Shown here one piece after another: positions 1-5,290 of a DNA stretch of 8,301 nt. The stretch lies in the NCBI GenBank assembly GCA_002322525.1, contig DCOU01000041.1:1-8301 (forward strand). The letters run 5' to 3'. The position numbers were made by a program, and so were the translations under genes. Source of the stretch: Candidatus Omnitrophica bacterium UBA1562. Lineage in GTDB: Bacteria; Omnitrophota; Gorgyraeia; Gygaellales; Profunditerraquicolaceae. Every line of letters starts with the position of its first letter. Positions within the stretch are counted from its first letter, which is position 1. Below the pieces are notes generated by a model, which ran no database searches, was not told where the DNA came from, and was given only the letters and a program-made list of their open reading frames with translations.

Positions 1-26
1 TTTAACGCTAAACTCACTGCCTGCAT
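1..26 (-). CDS. Start of an unidentified downstream gene (cut by the window edge)
   Basis: An ATG (complement of 24-26) follows a strong Shine-Dalgarno AGGAGG (complement of 31-36) with 4 nt between. The stop TAG of the nucleotidyltransferase gene is built into the same string (TAGGAGGATTTATG), so translation is probably coupled to that gene. Only eight complete codons are visible (MQAVSLAL), too few to identify the product. The layout suggests a third member of the nucleotidyltransferase operon. Confidence 0.55.
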
Positions 27-34
27 AAATCCTC

Positions 35-532
35 CTATTTTTTCTTGCCTCTCTTTTCCTTGATCAAAACAATATCAGCTAGGTCTATGGCCCTGGCTGA
101 TATTTTTTTCATTTTTTCAAGATCGTTTAAAGATGCGATATAAAAATTAAAACTAGCTCCTTTTATTTTTTTCGCCCGCTTTAAAAGACGATTGAACCCT
201 TTTTCGCTTTCAAAGAATATATCAATAAACTCCATGCCGCTTTTATCTTGCAGCGTTACCCACTGGCCGATTAACAAATGCGGCCTGTCTATAATACTAA
301 AGATATATTTATCACGGCTTAAAAGGCCTTTATTCTGCATCACTGAAAAAAGTTTGCCTGCCGTATCTGCTTTTGCCGGCACTACAATATCTATATCCAG
401 CGTAGCCCGAGGAATACCGTGCAGCGCTATAGCCGCGCCTCCGACAATGACAAACGGGATTTTTTCTGCGGCAAGCAGTTTAAGAACTTTTAGCGGAACT
501 TTTGGAACGGGAAAGATGTTTTTTCCAGCCAT
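35..532 (-). CDS. MNT/AbiEii-like nucleotidyltransferase
   Basis: A 165-residue protein with a minimal nucleotidyltransferase fold. Visible motifs are the glycine pair and helix GGAAIALHG (31-39), an Arg/Thr followed by the two metal-binding aspartates in TLDIDIV (Asp46, Asp48), and a probable third carboxylate in FIDIFF (Asp104). The C-terminal ASLNDLEKMKK...RAIDLADI stretch is the helical end typical of AbiEii/DUF6036-type proteins. Family members transfer nucleotides to protein or RNA, and several act as toxins or antitoxins, but the target here cannot be read from sequence. ATG at 530-532 is preceded by AGAAGG at 8 nt spacing. The gene overlaps the upstream 67-residue gene by 53 nt, and its stop codon forms part of the next gene's ribosome binding site. 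These arrangements point to a tightly coupled operon. A toxin-antitoxin role is an inference. Confidence 0.8.
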   Translation of the reverse strand: MAGKNIFPVPKVPLKVLKLLAAEKIPFVIVGGAAIALHGIPRATLDIDIVVPAKADTAGKLFSVMQNKGLLSRDKYIFSIIDRPHLLIGQWVTLQDKSGMEFIDIFFESEKGFNRLLKRAKKIKGASFNFYIASLNDLEKMKKISARAIDLADIVLIKEKRGKKK

Positions 533-683
533 TTCGCAATCCTTCTGCGTATCTTTTGGAATCCTTAGGCATAATTTGCCATAAAGAATGCCCTGCGTTA
601 AGCGCCTGCATAAGTTGCTCTTCCGGCGCCAATCTCGAAAACTGCTTAAAATGATTATGCCTTATCTCACGCGCAGTACTCAT
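480..683 (-). CDS. Small basic protein paired with the nucleotidyltransferase
   Basis: A 67-residue protein that I cannot assign to a named family. It opens with REIRHNHFKQFSRLAPEEQL, continues with a short helical segment containing ALNAGHSLWQIMP and SKRYAEGLRNGWKK, and ends in a Ser/Lys tail. This looks like a compact helical protein and the composition is that of a real gene. ATG at 681-683 has AGGA about 9 nt upstream, and a promoter candidate lies 44 nt before it. Its last 53 nt overlap the nucleotidyltransferase start, so the two are co-translated. A small protein encoded just upstream of a MNT-type enzyme suggests a partner, such as an antitoxin, an adaptor or the enzyme's substrate. 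That is an inference from position only. Confidence 0.65.
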   Translation of the reverse strand: MSTAREIRHNHFKQFSRLAPEEQLMQALNAGHSLWQIMPKDSKRYAEGLRNGWKKHLSRSKSSAKSS

Positions 684-726
684 ATCTTTTCATCCTATCG
701 TAAATTCCCTTTAATTAACTTTAGTT

Positions 727-755
727 ATTCTACCGCCAAATAGCTATTTATGCAA
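727..755 (-). promoter_or_regulatory. Candidate sigma-70 promoter with an internal palindromic operator
   Basis: On the minus strand TTGCAT (755-750) and TAGAAT (732-727, one mismatch to TATAAT) are separated by exactly 17 nt. The spacer contains the perfect 12-bp palindrome AAATAGCTATTT (738-749). A dyad between the -35 and -10 boxes, just upstream of a two-gene small-protein/nucleotidyltransferase unit, is what an autoregulated operon would look like. The -35 box matches the consensus at only three positions. Confidence 0.4.
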
Positions 756-775
756 TTATAAATTATCCAGAGTAG

Positions 776-815
776 TGTCATTGCGAGGCCGCTATTAGCG
801 GGCCGAAGCAATCTC
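776..815. repeat. Interspersed palindromic repeat, copy 1 (downstream of the PLD gene)
   Basis: This 40-bp element has the conserved ends TGTCATTGCGAGG and GCCGAAGCAATCTC, the same ends as the copy at 2342-2376. Between them is an inner stem CCGCTATTAGCGGG, which differs from the other copy yet is also palindromic. Outer ATTGC/GCAAT arms and the inner stem fold into one hairpin. It lies 6 nt beyond the PLD stop codon. There is no T-run, so it is not a typical intrinsic terminator, although it could stabilise the mRNA 3' end. Confidence 0.75.
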
Positions 816-821
816 AAAACT

Positions 822-2384
822 TCAATCCGTATGCCCCTGCTTTTCCCACCTCTTCAAAATCCCCACAATATACCCAAAATTCCTTGAAGGGTTATCCGCC
901 CTCATTCTTGTTGTTATTATTGTTGCCTTTTCTACCCACTCCTCGCTATATCTGCCTATAATCTGTATAAATGCTTCCACTTTCTGTGTATTATTACCTT
1001 CTTCTATCATAATAGCAAATCCCCTTGCCTTATTTACTAATTCCATTCCATAAATATTCTCCAGCTCTTTCCATTTTTTATCTATCTCTTCCTGTGAAAG
1101 GAGCGGCTTTATTCTGTATTTATTTGGCTTTCTATTGCCTGAAAATACACCCTTGTCATTCAGCGCCTCGTCATACTCTACTTCCAGAAGCCCTAATTTC
1201 TTTAGCTCTCGCATCCCACGCATGACTGTCCATTTATCAACATTGAAATCCTCGGCTAAAAGATCAAGCGGCAAGCTCCACCACGGCTTAATATCGCTGA
1301 ATTCAGTCCTGTATATATTGATTAAATAACAGAATTTACTTCTTAAATCAAGTTTTCTGCTCCAGCCATATTCCCAATACGCTAATGGCACCTTAAAATA
1401 TTTAATCTCAGGGGCTTTATATTCTTTGGATCTATCTTCATAATCTAATAGAGTTATCTCTGCGGGATTATTTATTTTAAACTCGCAATCAATAAGCCTA
1501 TATTTATCCTTTAATCTCTTTAGGGCCTGATTTATCCTATTCCTGTAATCCCGCCTCTTGGTTATATCTAAACCAAACCATTTTCCCATTTTCTCATAGT
1601 CTAATTCAAATTTTGCCCCGCTCTTATCAAAATCCTTAAGAAAAAGTAAATACATATCAAATGCCATTTCATCGCGGTCATGTACCATTGCGCCTGCTAA
1701 AGCCGCATCACGTAAAAACGCATTCCTTACTGCCACTGTCTCTATCTGTGCCCTGTCTAAATCACCTTTATCTATTGTTTTCAAACCTTCAATACGGCCT
1801 ATCTTCTCTTTAGCATATTCCTCTGACTCAATAAGAGTCACGCTTTCCCTGTTTAACCTCAAGGCGCTCGTAGACCAGTTCATACTCCCCTCAATTATAA
1901 TCTTTCTATCTATAACGATTAATTTATCATGGAGCGTTTTGTCCTGAATTACAAACTTACAATCAATTCCTGCCTCTACCAGCATCAGACACGCTTCATC
2001 ATTCCTATCGCTAAGTTCTCTTGTCCGCTCACTACCCCTATAGTCATAACTTTTATCCAATCTCACCACTACCTTAACCCCTCTTTTATGCGCCTCAATT
2101 AAATCCTGGACCAATAAATACGGCAGGCTCAGCTTATCATGCTCACTCACAATAATCCCATATAGCGACACATAAATAGACTCCTGTGCCTTCCCCAGAC
2201 TTTCATTCACTGCATCATAATATTTAGTATCACTGATATCCTTAACATCGGCAGGAATTGAATATGCTACGATAGGGCATAACAAAACAAGTGAAATCAA
2301 TAAGACCGCTAAAAAAGTGTCATTGCGAGGCGTTCTTTTCTTGTCATTGCGAGGCGCGAAGCGCCGAAGCAATCTCCTAAGCAT
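822..2384 (-). CDS. Phospholipase-D-like protein with C-terminal replication-initiator-like region
   Basis: A 520-residue protein. Residues about 24-43 form a hydrophobic segment (signal peptide or membrane anchor). Residues about 47-200 are a PLD/Nuc-type domain with a single HKD motif, LHDKLIVID (His152, Lys154, Asp159) followed by GSMNWS (166-171). Single-HKD enzymes usually dimerise to build the active site and cleave phosphodiesters of nucleic acid or lipid. The rest resembles plasmid or phage replication proteins: a winged-helix-like stretch with WWSLPLDLLAEDFNVDKWTV (368-387) and a DnaD-like ending, NPSRNFGYIVGILKRW (498-513). ATG at 2382-2384 has AGGGGA about 10 nt upstream, inside the end of the preceding small gene, and starts 3 nt after that gene's stop. 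Codons 2-23 are largely a palindromic repeat read in frame. The join of an exported-looking PLD domain to a DNA-binding-like tail is unusual. If the repeat-derived N-terminus is not used, a TTG start near codon 29 is possible. Confidence 0.8.
   Translation of the reverse strand: MLRRLLRRFAPRNDKKRTPRNDTFLAVLLISLVLLCPIVAYSIPADVKDISDTKYYDAVNESLGKAQESIYVSLYGIIVSEHDKLSLPYLLVQDLIEAHKRGVKVVVRLDKSYDYRGSERTRELSDRNDEACLMLVEAGIDCKFVIQDKTLHDKLIVIDRKIIIEGSMNWSTSALRLNRESVTLIESEEYAKEKIGRIEGLKTIDKGDLDRAQIETVAVRNAFLRDAALAGAMVHDRDEMAFDMYLLFLKDFDKSGAKFELDYEKMGKWFGLDITKRRDYRNRINQALKRLKDKYRLIDCEFKINNPAEITLLDYEDRSKEYKAPEIKYFKVPLAYWEYGWSRKLDLRSKFCYLINIYRTEFSDIKPWWSLPLDLLAEDFNVDKWTVMRGMRELKKLGLLEVEYDEALNDKGVFSGNRKPNKYRIKPLLSQEEIDKKWKELENIYGMELVNKARGFAIMIEEGNNTQKVEAFIQIIGRYSEEWVEKATIITTRMRADNPSRNFGYIVGILKRWEKQGHTD
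2342..2376. repeat. Interspersed palindromic repeat, copy 2 (in frame inside the PLD gene)
   Basis: This 35-bp element shares its ends with copy 1 at 776-815 and lies in the same orientation. On the minus strand it folds as ATTGC-TTC-GGCGC-TTC-GCGCC-TC-GCAAT. It is translated in frame to give RRLLRRFAPRND in the PLD protein. A half copy (TGTCATTGCGAGGCG) follows at 2318-2332 and adds a second TPRND. Insertion into coding sequence recalls Rickettsia palindromic elements, though relatedness is not implied. Confidence 0.75.
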
Positions 2385-2387
2385 CTT

Positions 2388-2555
2388 TTAATCTTCCCCT
2401 ATCTCAATCTTTATGGACGAAATCCCGCTGGCAGGAAACTTTTTCGTATCTTGATTATTCACTGTATATTCCCAATTATCATAATCAAAAGATATGGCGT
2501 AACATCTTTCAACTTCCTTATTATTAAACTTCACTATCCATCCACCTTTTGACAT
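2388..2555 (-). CDS. 55-residue protein between DUF2130 and PLD genes
   Basis: A short open frame starting MSKGGWIVKFNNKEVERCYA and ending ISSIKIEIGED. ATG at 2553-2555 has an excellent Shine-Dalgarno, AGAGAGG, 5 nt upstream. Its last codons (GAG ATA GGG GAA GAT) supply the ribosome binding site of the PLD gene, which begins 3 nt after this stop. Alternating hydrophobic and polar residues with several aromatics (Trp6, Tyr19, Phe23, Tyr25, Trp28, Tyr30) suggest a small all-beta protein. I do not recognise a family. Spacing and coupled initiation argue that it is real and co-expressed with its neighbours. It is short enough to be dropped by length-filtered gene calling. Confidence 0.7.
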   Translation of the reverse strand: MSKGGWIVKFNNKEVERCYAISFDYDNWEYTVNNQDTKKFPASGISSIKIEIGED

Positions 2556-2620
2556 AAAAACCTCTCTTATCTTTCATCCAGAAAAACAGCCCCTATCAAT
2601 TCCCAGCATTCCCTATTTTC

Positions 2621-3892
2621 TTATTCTGCTTTTATCACTTCTGTTTCATCGGTTAAAGCCTTTAACTCAAGACTTTTTATCTCTGGTAGCGATGCGCCAA
2701 TTATCCCCTGCATATCACCGTACATCCTGGCTGTACTAGTAATTACTTTCTTAATCTGCTGTTCTCTCTTGGACCAAAGTTTCTCCATAGCTATCTTCTC
2801 TTTGGCTAAATCAGTGTTCATGGTGACAAATGCCTCTACAATAGCCTCTATCTTTTGCTTGAACTCTGTCCCGGAAAGGTAGTTATATATTGCCTCCATC
2901 TTTTCAGCCTTTCCAACCGCTGCCTGCTTAGCGCTGCTAACCTCTATAAGATTTGCCCTCAGAGCAGCGGCAACTGCTATGGCCAAAGGATAGCTGGTAA
3001 CCCACACACCTTTGAATTGAGTAAATCCATTAATCTCTTTGGGCAGGACAATGCTCATCAAAACTGCTATATCAGCCTTTATTTCCCTCTGATCATCCTT
3101 TAATTTATCTATCCAGTCATCATTCCAGCCTTTGGTGCGTTTTGACTCCCAAATGATAGTTCCGCAATACTGCCCCATAGGACTATGGACTTTCTGCAAG
3201 ACATCTGCGCCTCTAATCCCCTTAGGAACCGGTTCTATGATGTCATAAGGAAAAGCTGACTTAAGCATCTCTTCTAATTCAATCTCTAATACTTCCCCCT
3301 GCGACTGCTGTGACCCCTGCTCTGCTTTTCTCTTAGCCTCATCTAATTGTTTTATCAAATCCGAGATCTTCTTATCCTTATCTTTATCTTTGAGCTGATA
3401 TTCTTCCCCTGCCTTTCTGGATGCCTCAGTAAAAATATTAGCGCGTTCAGAATCGATCCGTCTGGCAACTTCCAGGTCTACGCTTCTCTCCCGCTCCTCC
3501 AGCGCAGTTTTTTGTTTTCTCAAGCTGAGCTCATTTTTCTGCGTTTCCTGAAGTTTCTTATCTTTAGATTCTAAATCTTCTTTAAGGGCCTTGATTTCCA
3601 GGAAAGCTTCTGTTTCTGCCTTCTTTTTTGCTTCCTTAGCTATTGTTTCTCGCTCTAAGATAAGTTTCCTGGCAACCTCTTCCTCAATTTTTTTATCTGC
3701 CTCTCGCTCCGACTTGGCTATTGCCTTCTCCTTAGCAGCAAGCGTCTTTTCTAGAGTTGACAGCTCGTTGTCACGTTTATTAAAACCTTCCTCCATTCTT
3801 TTGCATAAATCAGCTTCAATTTTCTGGGTAATAGCTTGAGTTAACGGAATTTCTTTTTTGCAAAAAGGGCATATTACGGTTTGTTCGGCCAT
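2621..3892 (-). CDS. DUF2130 family coiled-coil protein with nuclease-like core
   Basis: A 423-residue protein when started at MAEQ. It opens with a CPFC knuckle (8-11), continues with a long charged coiled coil (about 25-195, rich in Lys/Glu/Ala), and then the conserved DUF2130 domain (about 200-410). Inside that domain are an acidic helix EIELEEML, GADVLQKV (Asp230) and IIWESKRTKGW (Glu249, Lys251), a pattern that fits a PD-(D/E)XK nuclease core with RmuC-like long-coil architecture. Function in this family is not established to my knowledge; DNA binding or cleavage is an inference. The start was chosen because GGAGGG lies 6 nt before this ATG. The longer frame from 3916 would put Met4 on top of that Shine-Dalgarno. 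Three genes (this, the 55-residue gene, PLD) follow in line and are likely co-transcribed, possibly from the tRNA side. Confidence 0.85.
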   Translation of the reverse strand: MAEQTVICPFCKKEIPLTQAITQKIEADLCKRMEEGFNKRDNELSTLEKTLAAKEKAIAKSEREADKKIEEEVARKLILERETIAKEAKKKAETEAFLEIKALKEDLESKDKKLQETQKNELSLRKQKTALEERERSVDLEVARRIDSERANIFTEASRKAGEEYQLKDKDKDKKISDLIKQLDEAKRKAEQGSQQSQGEVLEIELEEMLKSAFPYDIIEPVPKGIRGADVLQKVHSPMGQYCGTIIWESKRTKGWNDDWIDKLKDDQREIKADIAVLMSIVLPKEINGFTQFKGVWVTSYPLAIAVAAALRANLIEVSSAKQAAVGKAEKMEAIYNYLSGTEFKQKIEAIVEAFVTMNTDLAKEKIAMEKLWSKREQQIKKVITSTARMYGDMQGIIGASLPEIKSLELKALTDETEVIKAE

Positions 3893-3948
3893 TTCTAACC
3901 CTCCCATTCGAATCACTTTAAAAAATCTATAATTAACCTTTCGGCGAA

Positions 3949-4031
3949 TATTCGGCAGGGGAGTCGAACCCCTACGGACTTGCGTCCACTAGTTTGGAAA
4001 ACTAGCGTGTCTGCCATTCCACCAGCCGCCC
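3949..4031 (-). tRNA. Class II tRNA-like gene, Leu-type body, anticodon UCC (Gly)
   Basis: The T arm is canonical: AGGGG-TTCGACT-CCCCT. The D arm GTGGAATGGCAGACAC closely resembles bacterial tRNA-Leu. The anticodon stem CTAGT/ACTAG is perfect and encloses TTTCCAA, which places TCC at positions 34-36 (reads GGA, Gly). A long variable arm, GGACGCAAGTCC, makes it class II. The acceptor stem is imperfect: 5' GGGCGGC against 3' GCCGAAT gives four Watson-Crick pairs (4-69 to 7-66), then two G-A mismatches and a terminal G-T. No CCA is encoded (TTC follows the discriminator A). It could be a misassigned or degraded Leu tRNA, a suppressor-like tRNA, or a functional odd Gly tRNA. The fold is clear; function is uncertain. 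Confidence 0.7.
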
Positions 4032-4045
4032 AAAGCCCCACTTAA

Positions 4046-4069
4046 CATATACCCTTTGAGTTGTATATG
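4046..4069. other. AT-rich hairpin upstream of the tRNA
   Basis: CATATAC (4046-4052) pairs perfectly with GTATATG (4063-4069) across a 10-nt loop, between the retron terminator and the tRNA. On the minus strand GGTATATG could double as a weak -10 region for the tRNA (TATATG, 16 nt after TTTTCA). I cannot separate a structural from a promoter role. Confidence 0.25.
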
Positions 4070-4089
4070 AAAAAGGGATGCTCCCTTTT
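4070..4089 (-). terminator. Intrinsic terminator of the retron operon
   Basis: On the minus strand AAAAGGGA (4089-4082), loop GCA, and TCCCTTTT (4078-4071) form a perfect 8-bp stem that ends in a run of five T. It lies 54 nt past the reverse transcriptase stop and before the tRNA, so it separates the defence operon from the genes to the left. The A/T-flanked stem is symmetric enough to act in either direction. Confidence 0.75.
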
Positions 4090-4101
4090 GGTGGGCCACC
4101 A
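4089..4101. repeat. GC-rich palindrome next to the terminator
   Basis: TGGTGGGCCACCA is palindromic apart from its central base and abuts the terminator stem. It may be a protein-binding dyad or a relic of a second hairpin; nothing nearby explains it. Confidence 0.4.
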
Positions 4102-4143
4102 CGACCTTCTTTAAAATGAAAAACATCAGGTCTAATATTCTAT

Positions 4144-5091
4144 TCATTTAGCTGGAAATCTCAAACCATGCTGAAGATTCAATGATTCTGCATATCTTTT
4201 CAACATTCCAACCCCGTCCTTATCAATATGAAAAAGAAAAGAAAGCCAACCATTTATGTGGTTAATCCGTTGCGGCTTATCTTCCTCCTTAATTTTGCCT
4301 CTCAAAAGTTGATATATTTTAACCCGCAAAATTCTCTTTTCCTGTCTACCAATACCAACGGATTTTTCTCCAACGACTAAACCTGTAACTTCTCTTCGAG
4401 TCCTTTTTCCCATAAAGCGCGTCTTTGCTGTGTTTAAGTTAAACCCTTCCTCATTCAAGATACGTTCGACAAATTTCCTAATCCTCAGTAATCGAGCAAA
4501 ACTAAGCGAGGAAAACGTTAAGTCATCAGCATATCGACTATATGTAACATTGTGTTTTCCTACATAGCCTGCAATTCGCCTATCAAGACGAATACATACA
4601 ATATTTGAAATCATTGGCGAGGTCACGCCACCTTGAGGCAAAGCTCCTTCACAAGTACACAGTGAAGCTAATAAATGTGAAACATGCAGGTTATATCCCA
4701 TCGTTTTAAAGATGCTATATACCTTCGCATATTTTATGGAGGGGAAAAAATCGTCTAAATCTAAACAAAGGAAATATTGATTGCCCTTATGCGCTAAAGC
4801 ATTCTCTCGGATTCCCATTTTTTCTCGAAAACCAGTAGCCACATCTGCTAAAGTAATTTTTTCTAGAATATTTCTCAAGATCCACACTTGAACTGCTTTT
4901 GTTTCCTTGTTGGGACAATGAATTATCCTTGGATCCCCATTTCTTTTAGGAATTGAAAATGAAATATATTGCTTACTATTAAATTTAGAAAGCCTGTAAA
5001 GAAGATTTTCGGATAAATGCAAGTAATCGGATAAATCTTTAAGATTATTTATAATAGGCAATCCAAATAATTGTAATCGATACTGTTTCAT
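4144..5091 (-). CDS. Retron reverse transcriptase, Ec86/Eco1-like
   Basis: A 315-residue protein that makes the branched msDNA from the adjacent msr-msd RNA. Retron hallmarks in order: NAxxH-type NALAH (97-101), motif A LDLDDFFPS (110-118, catalytic Asp111), LPQGGVTSP (151-159), catalytic YADD (187-190), and the retron VTG motif in EVTGLVVGEKSVGIGRQ (234-250). The N-terminus RLQLFGLPIINNLKDLS and the length closely match the Ec86 enzyme (about 320 residues) as I remember it. There is no Shine-Dalgarno: the 28 nt before ATG (5089-5091) are pyrimidine-rich and the a2 end of the retron RNA is only 17 nt away. Translation may therefore depend on a leaderless-like or coupled mechanism, or on RNA processing. 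Upstream sit the RNA and the effector; downstream lies a terminator. Confidence 0.95.
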   Translation of the reverse strand: MKQYRLQLFGLPIINNLKDLSDYLHLSENLLYRLSKFNSKQYISFSIPKRNGDPRIIHCPNKETKAVQVWILRNILEKITLADVATGFREKMGIRENALAHKGNQYFLCLDLDDFFPSIKYAKVYSIFKTMGYNLHVSHLLASLCTCEGALPQGGVTSPMISNIVCIRLDRRIAGYVGKHNVTYSRYADDLTFSSLSFARLLRIRKFVERILNEEGFNLNTAKTRFMGKRTRREVTGLVVGEKSVGIGRQEKRILRVKIYQLLRGKIKEEDKPQRINHINGWLSFLFHIDKDGVGMLKRYAESLNLQHGLRFPAK

Positions 5092-5108
5092 AAGTTTTGT
5101 TAAGAGAG

Positions 5109-5290
5109 GGTGGGAAGCACAGGAACTTACTCTTAAACATACTAATTAACTGTTTCGCAATTTGCTCGGCAAATTGTGAACACAGTTAATTAGAAACATG
5201 TAGCCGGTTTTCGTTAGGGATGGCGATTAGCACCATCCACGAGCTGAAGCAATTGCGCATCAGCCGAACTAAGAACTTGCGCCCCCCACC
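5109..5290 (-). ncRNA. Retron msr-msd RNA
   Basis: A 182-nt RNA between effector and reverse transcriptase, folded by hand. The a1 segment GGTGGGGGGCGCA (5290-5278) pairs over 13 positions, three of them G-U, with a2 TGTGCTTCCCACC (5121-5109). A second helix, TTCTTA (5275-5270) with TAAGAG (5135-5130), brings the pairing up to the predicted branching guanosine at 5269; the two helices are separated by a 2/8-nt internal loop. Then follow msr hairpin 1 (5265-5242, GGCTGA/TCAGCT), msr hairpin 2 (5238-5218, GGATGGTG-CTAAT-CGCCATCC) and the msd hairpin (5193-5142). Hairpin 2 closely resembles the Ec86 hairpin GGATG...CATCC as I remember it. The 5' 77 nt overlap the end of the effector gene. The TTA-G context of the branch site matches Ec86. 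Exact cDNA ends cannot be read from sequence. Confidence 0.85.
5142..5193 (-). other. msd hairpin (template of the msDNA)
   Basis: CTAATTAACTGT (5193-5182) pairs perfectly over 12 bp with ACAGTTAATTAG (5153-5142). An internal part (GTTCA against CGAA) gives three further pairs. CAATTTGC (5176-5169) then pairs perfectly over 8 bp with GCAAATTG (5165-5158), closing on a CGA loop. A single long, nearly perfect stem is the expected form of an msd. Confidence 0.85.

Noticed and set aside
192..584. Plus-strand open frame of 130 codons
   Set aside because: It is antisense to the nucleotidyltransferase gene, has the Ser/Ile-rich composition of a shadow frame, and has no recognisable motif.
2318..2376. 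CRISPR array
   Set aside because: Only one full and one half repeat occur, with no regular spacers and no cas genes. The repeats are dispersed palindromic elements.
2855..3839. Several plus-strand open frames of 75-82 codons opposite the DUF2130 gene
   Set aside because: They mirror the Lys/Glu-rich coiled-coil coding on the other strand as Leu/Ser/Phe-rich shadows and lack ribosome binding sites.
3893..3916. Upstream start codons for the DUF2130 gene (MIRMGGLE extension)
   Set aside because: The second of these ATGs overlaps the GGGAGGG ribosome binding site of the ATG at 3890-3892, and neither has its own Shine-Dalgarno. The family normally starts just before the CPFC motif.
5142..5193. 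Intrinsic terminator between effector and reverse transcriptase
   Set aside because: The stem is long and AT-rich without a following T-run, and its position and form fit the msd of a retron.
5216..5225. a1 placed at the effector stop codon, as in Ec86 (around CGCCATCCCTAACG)
   Set aside because: No complementary a2 exists between the msd and the reverse transcriptase, and this segment is better used as the 3' arm of msr hairpin 2. The pairing at 5278-5290 with 5109-5121 is far stronger.
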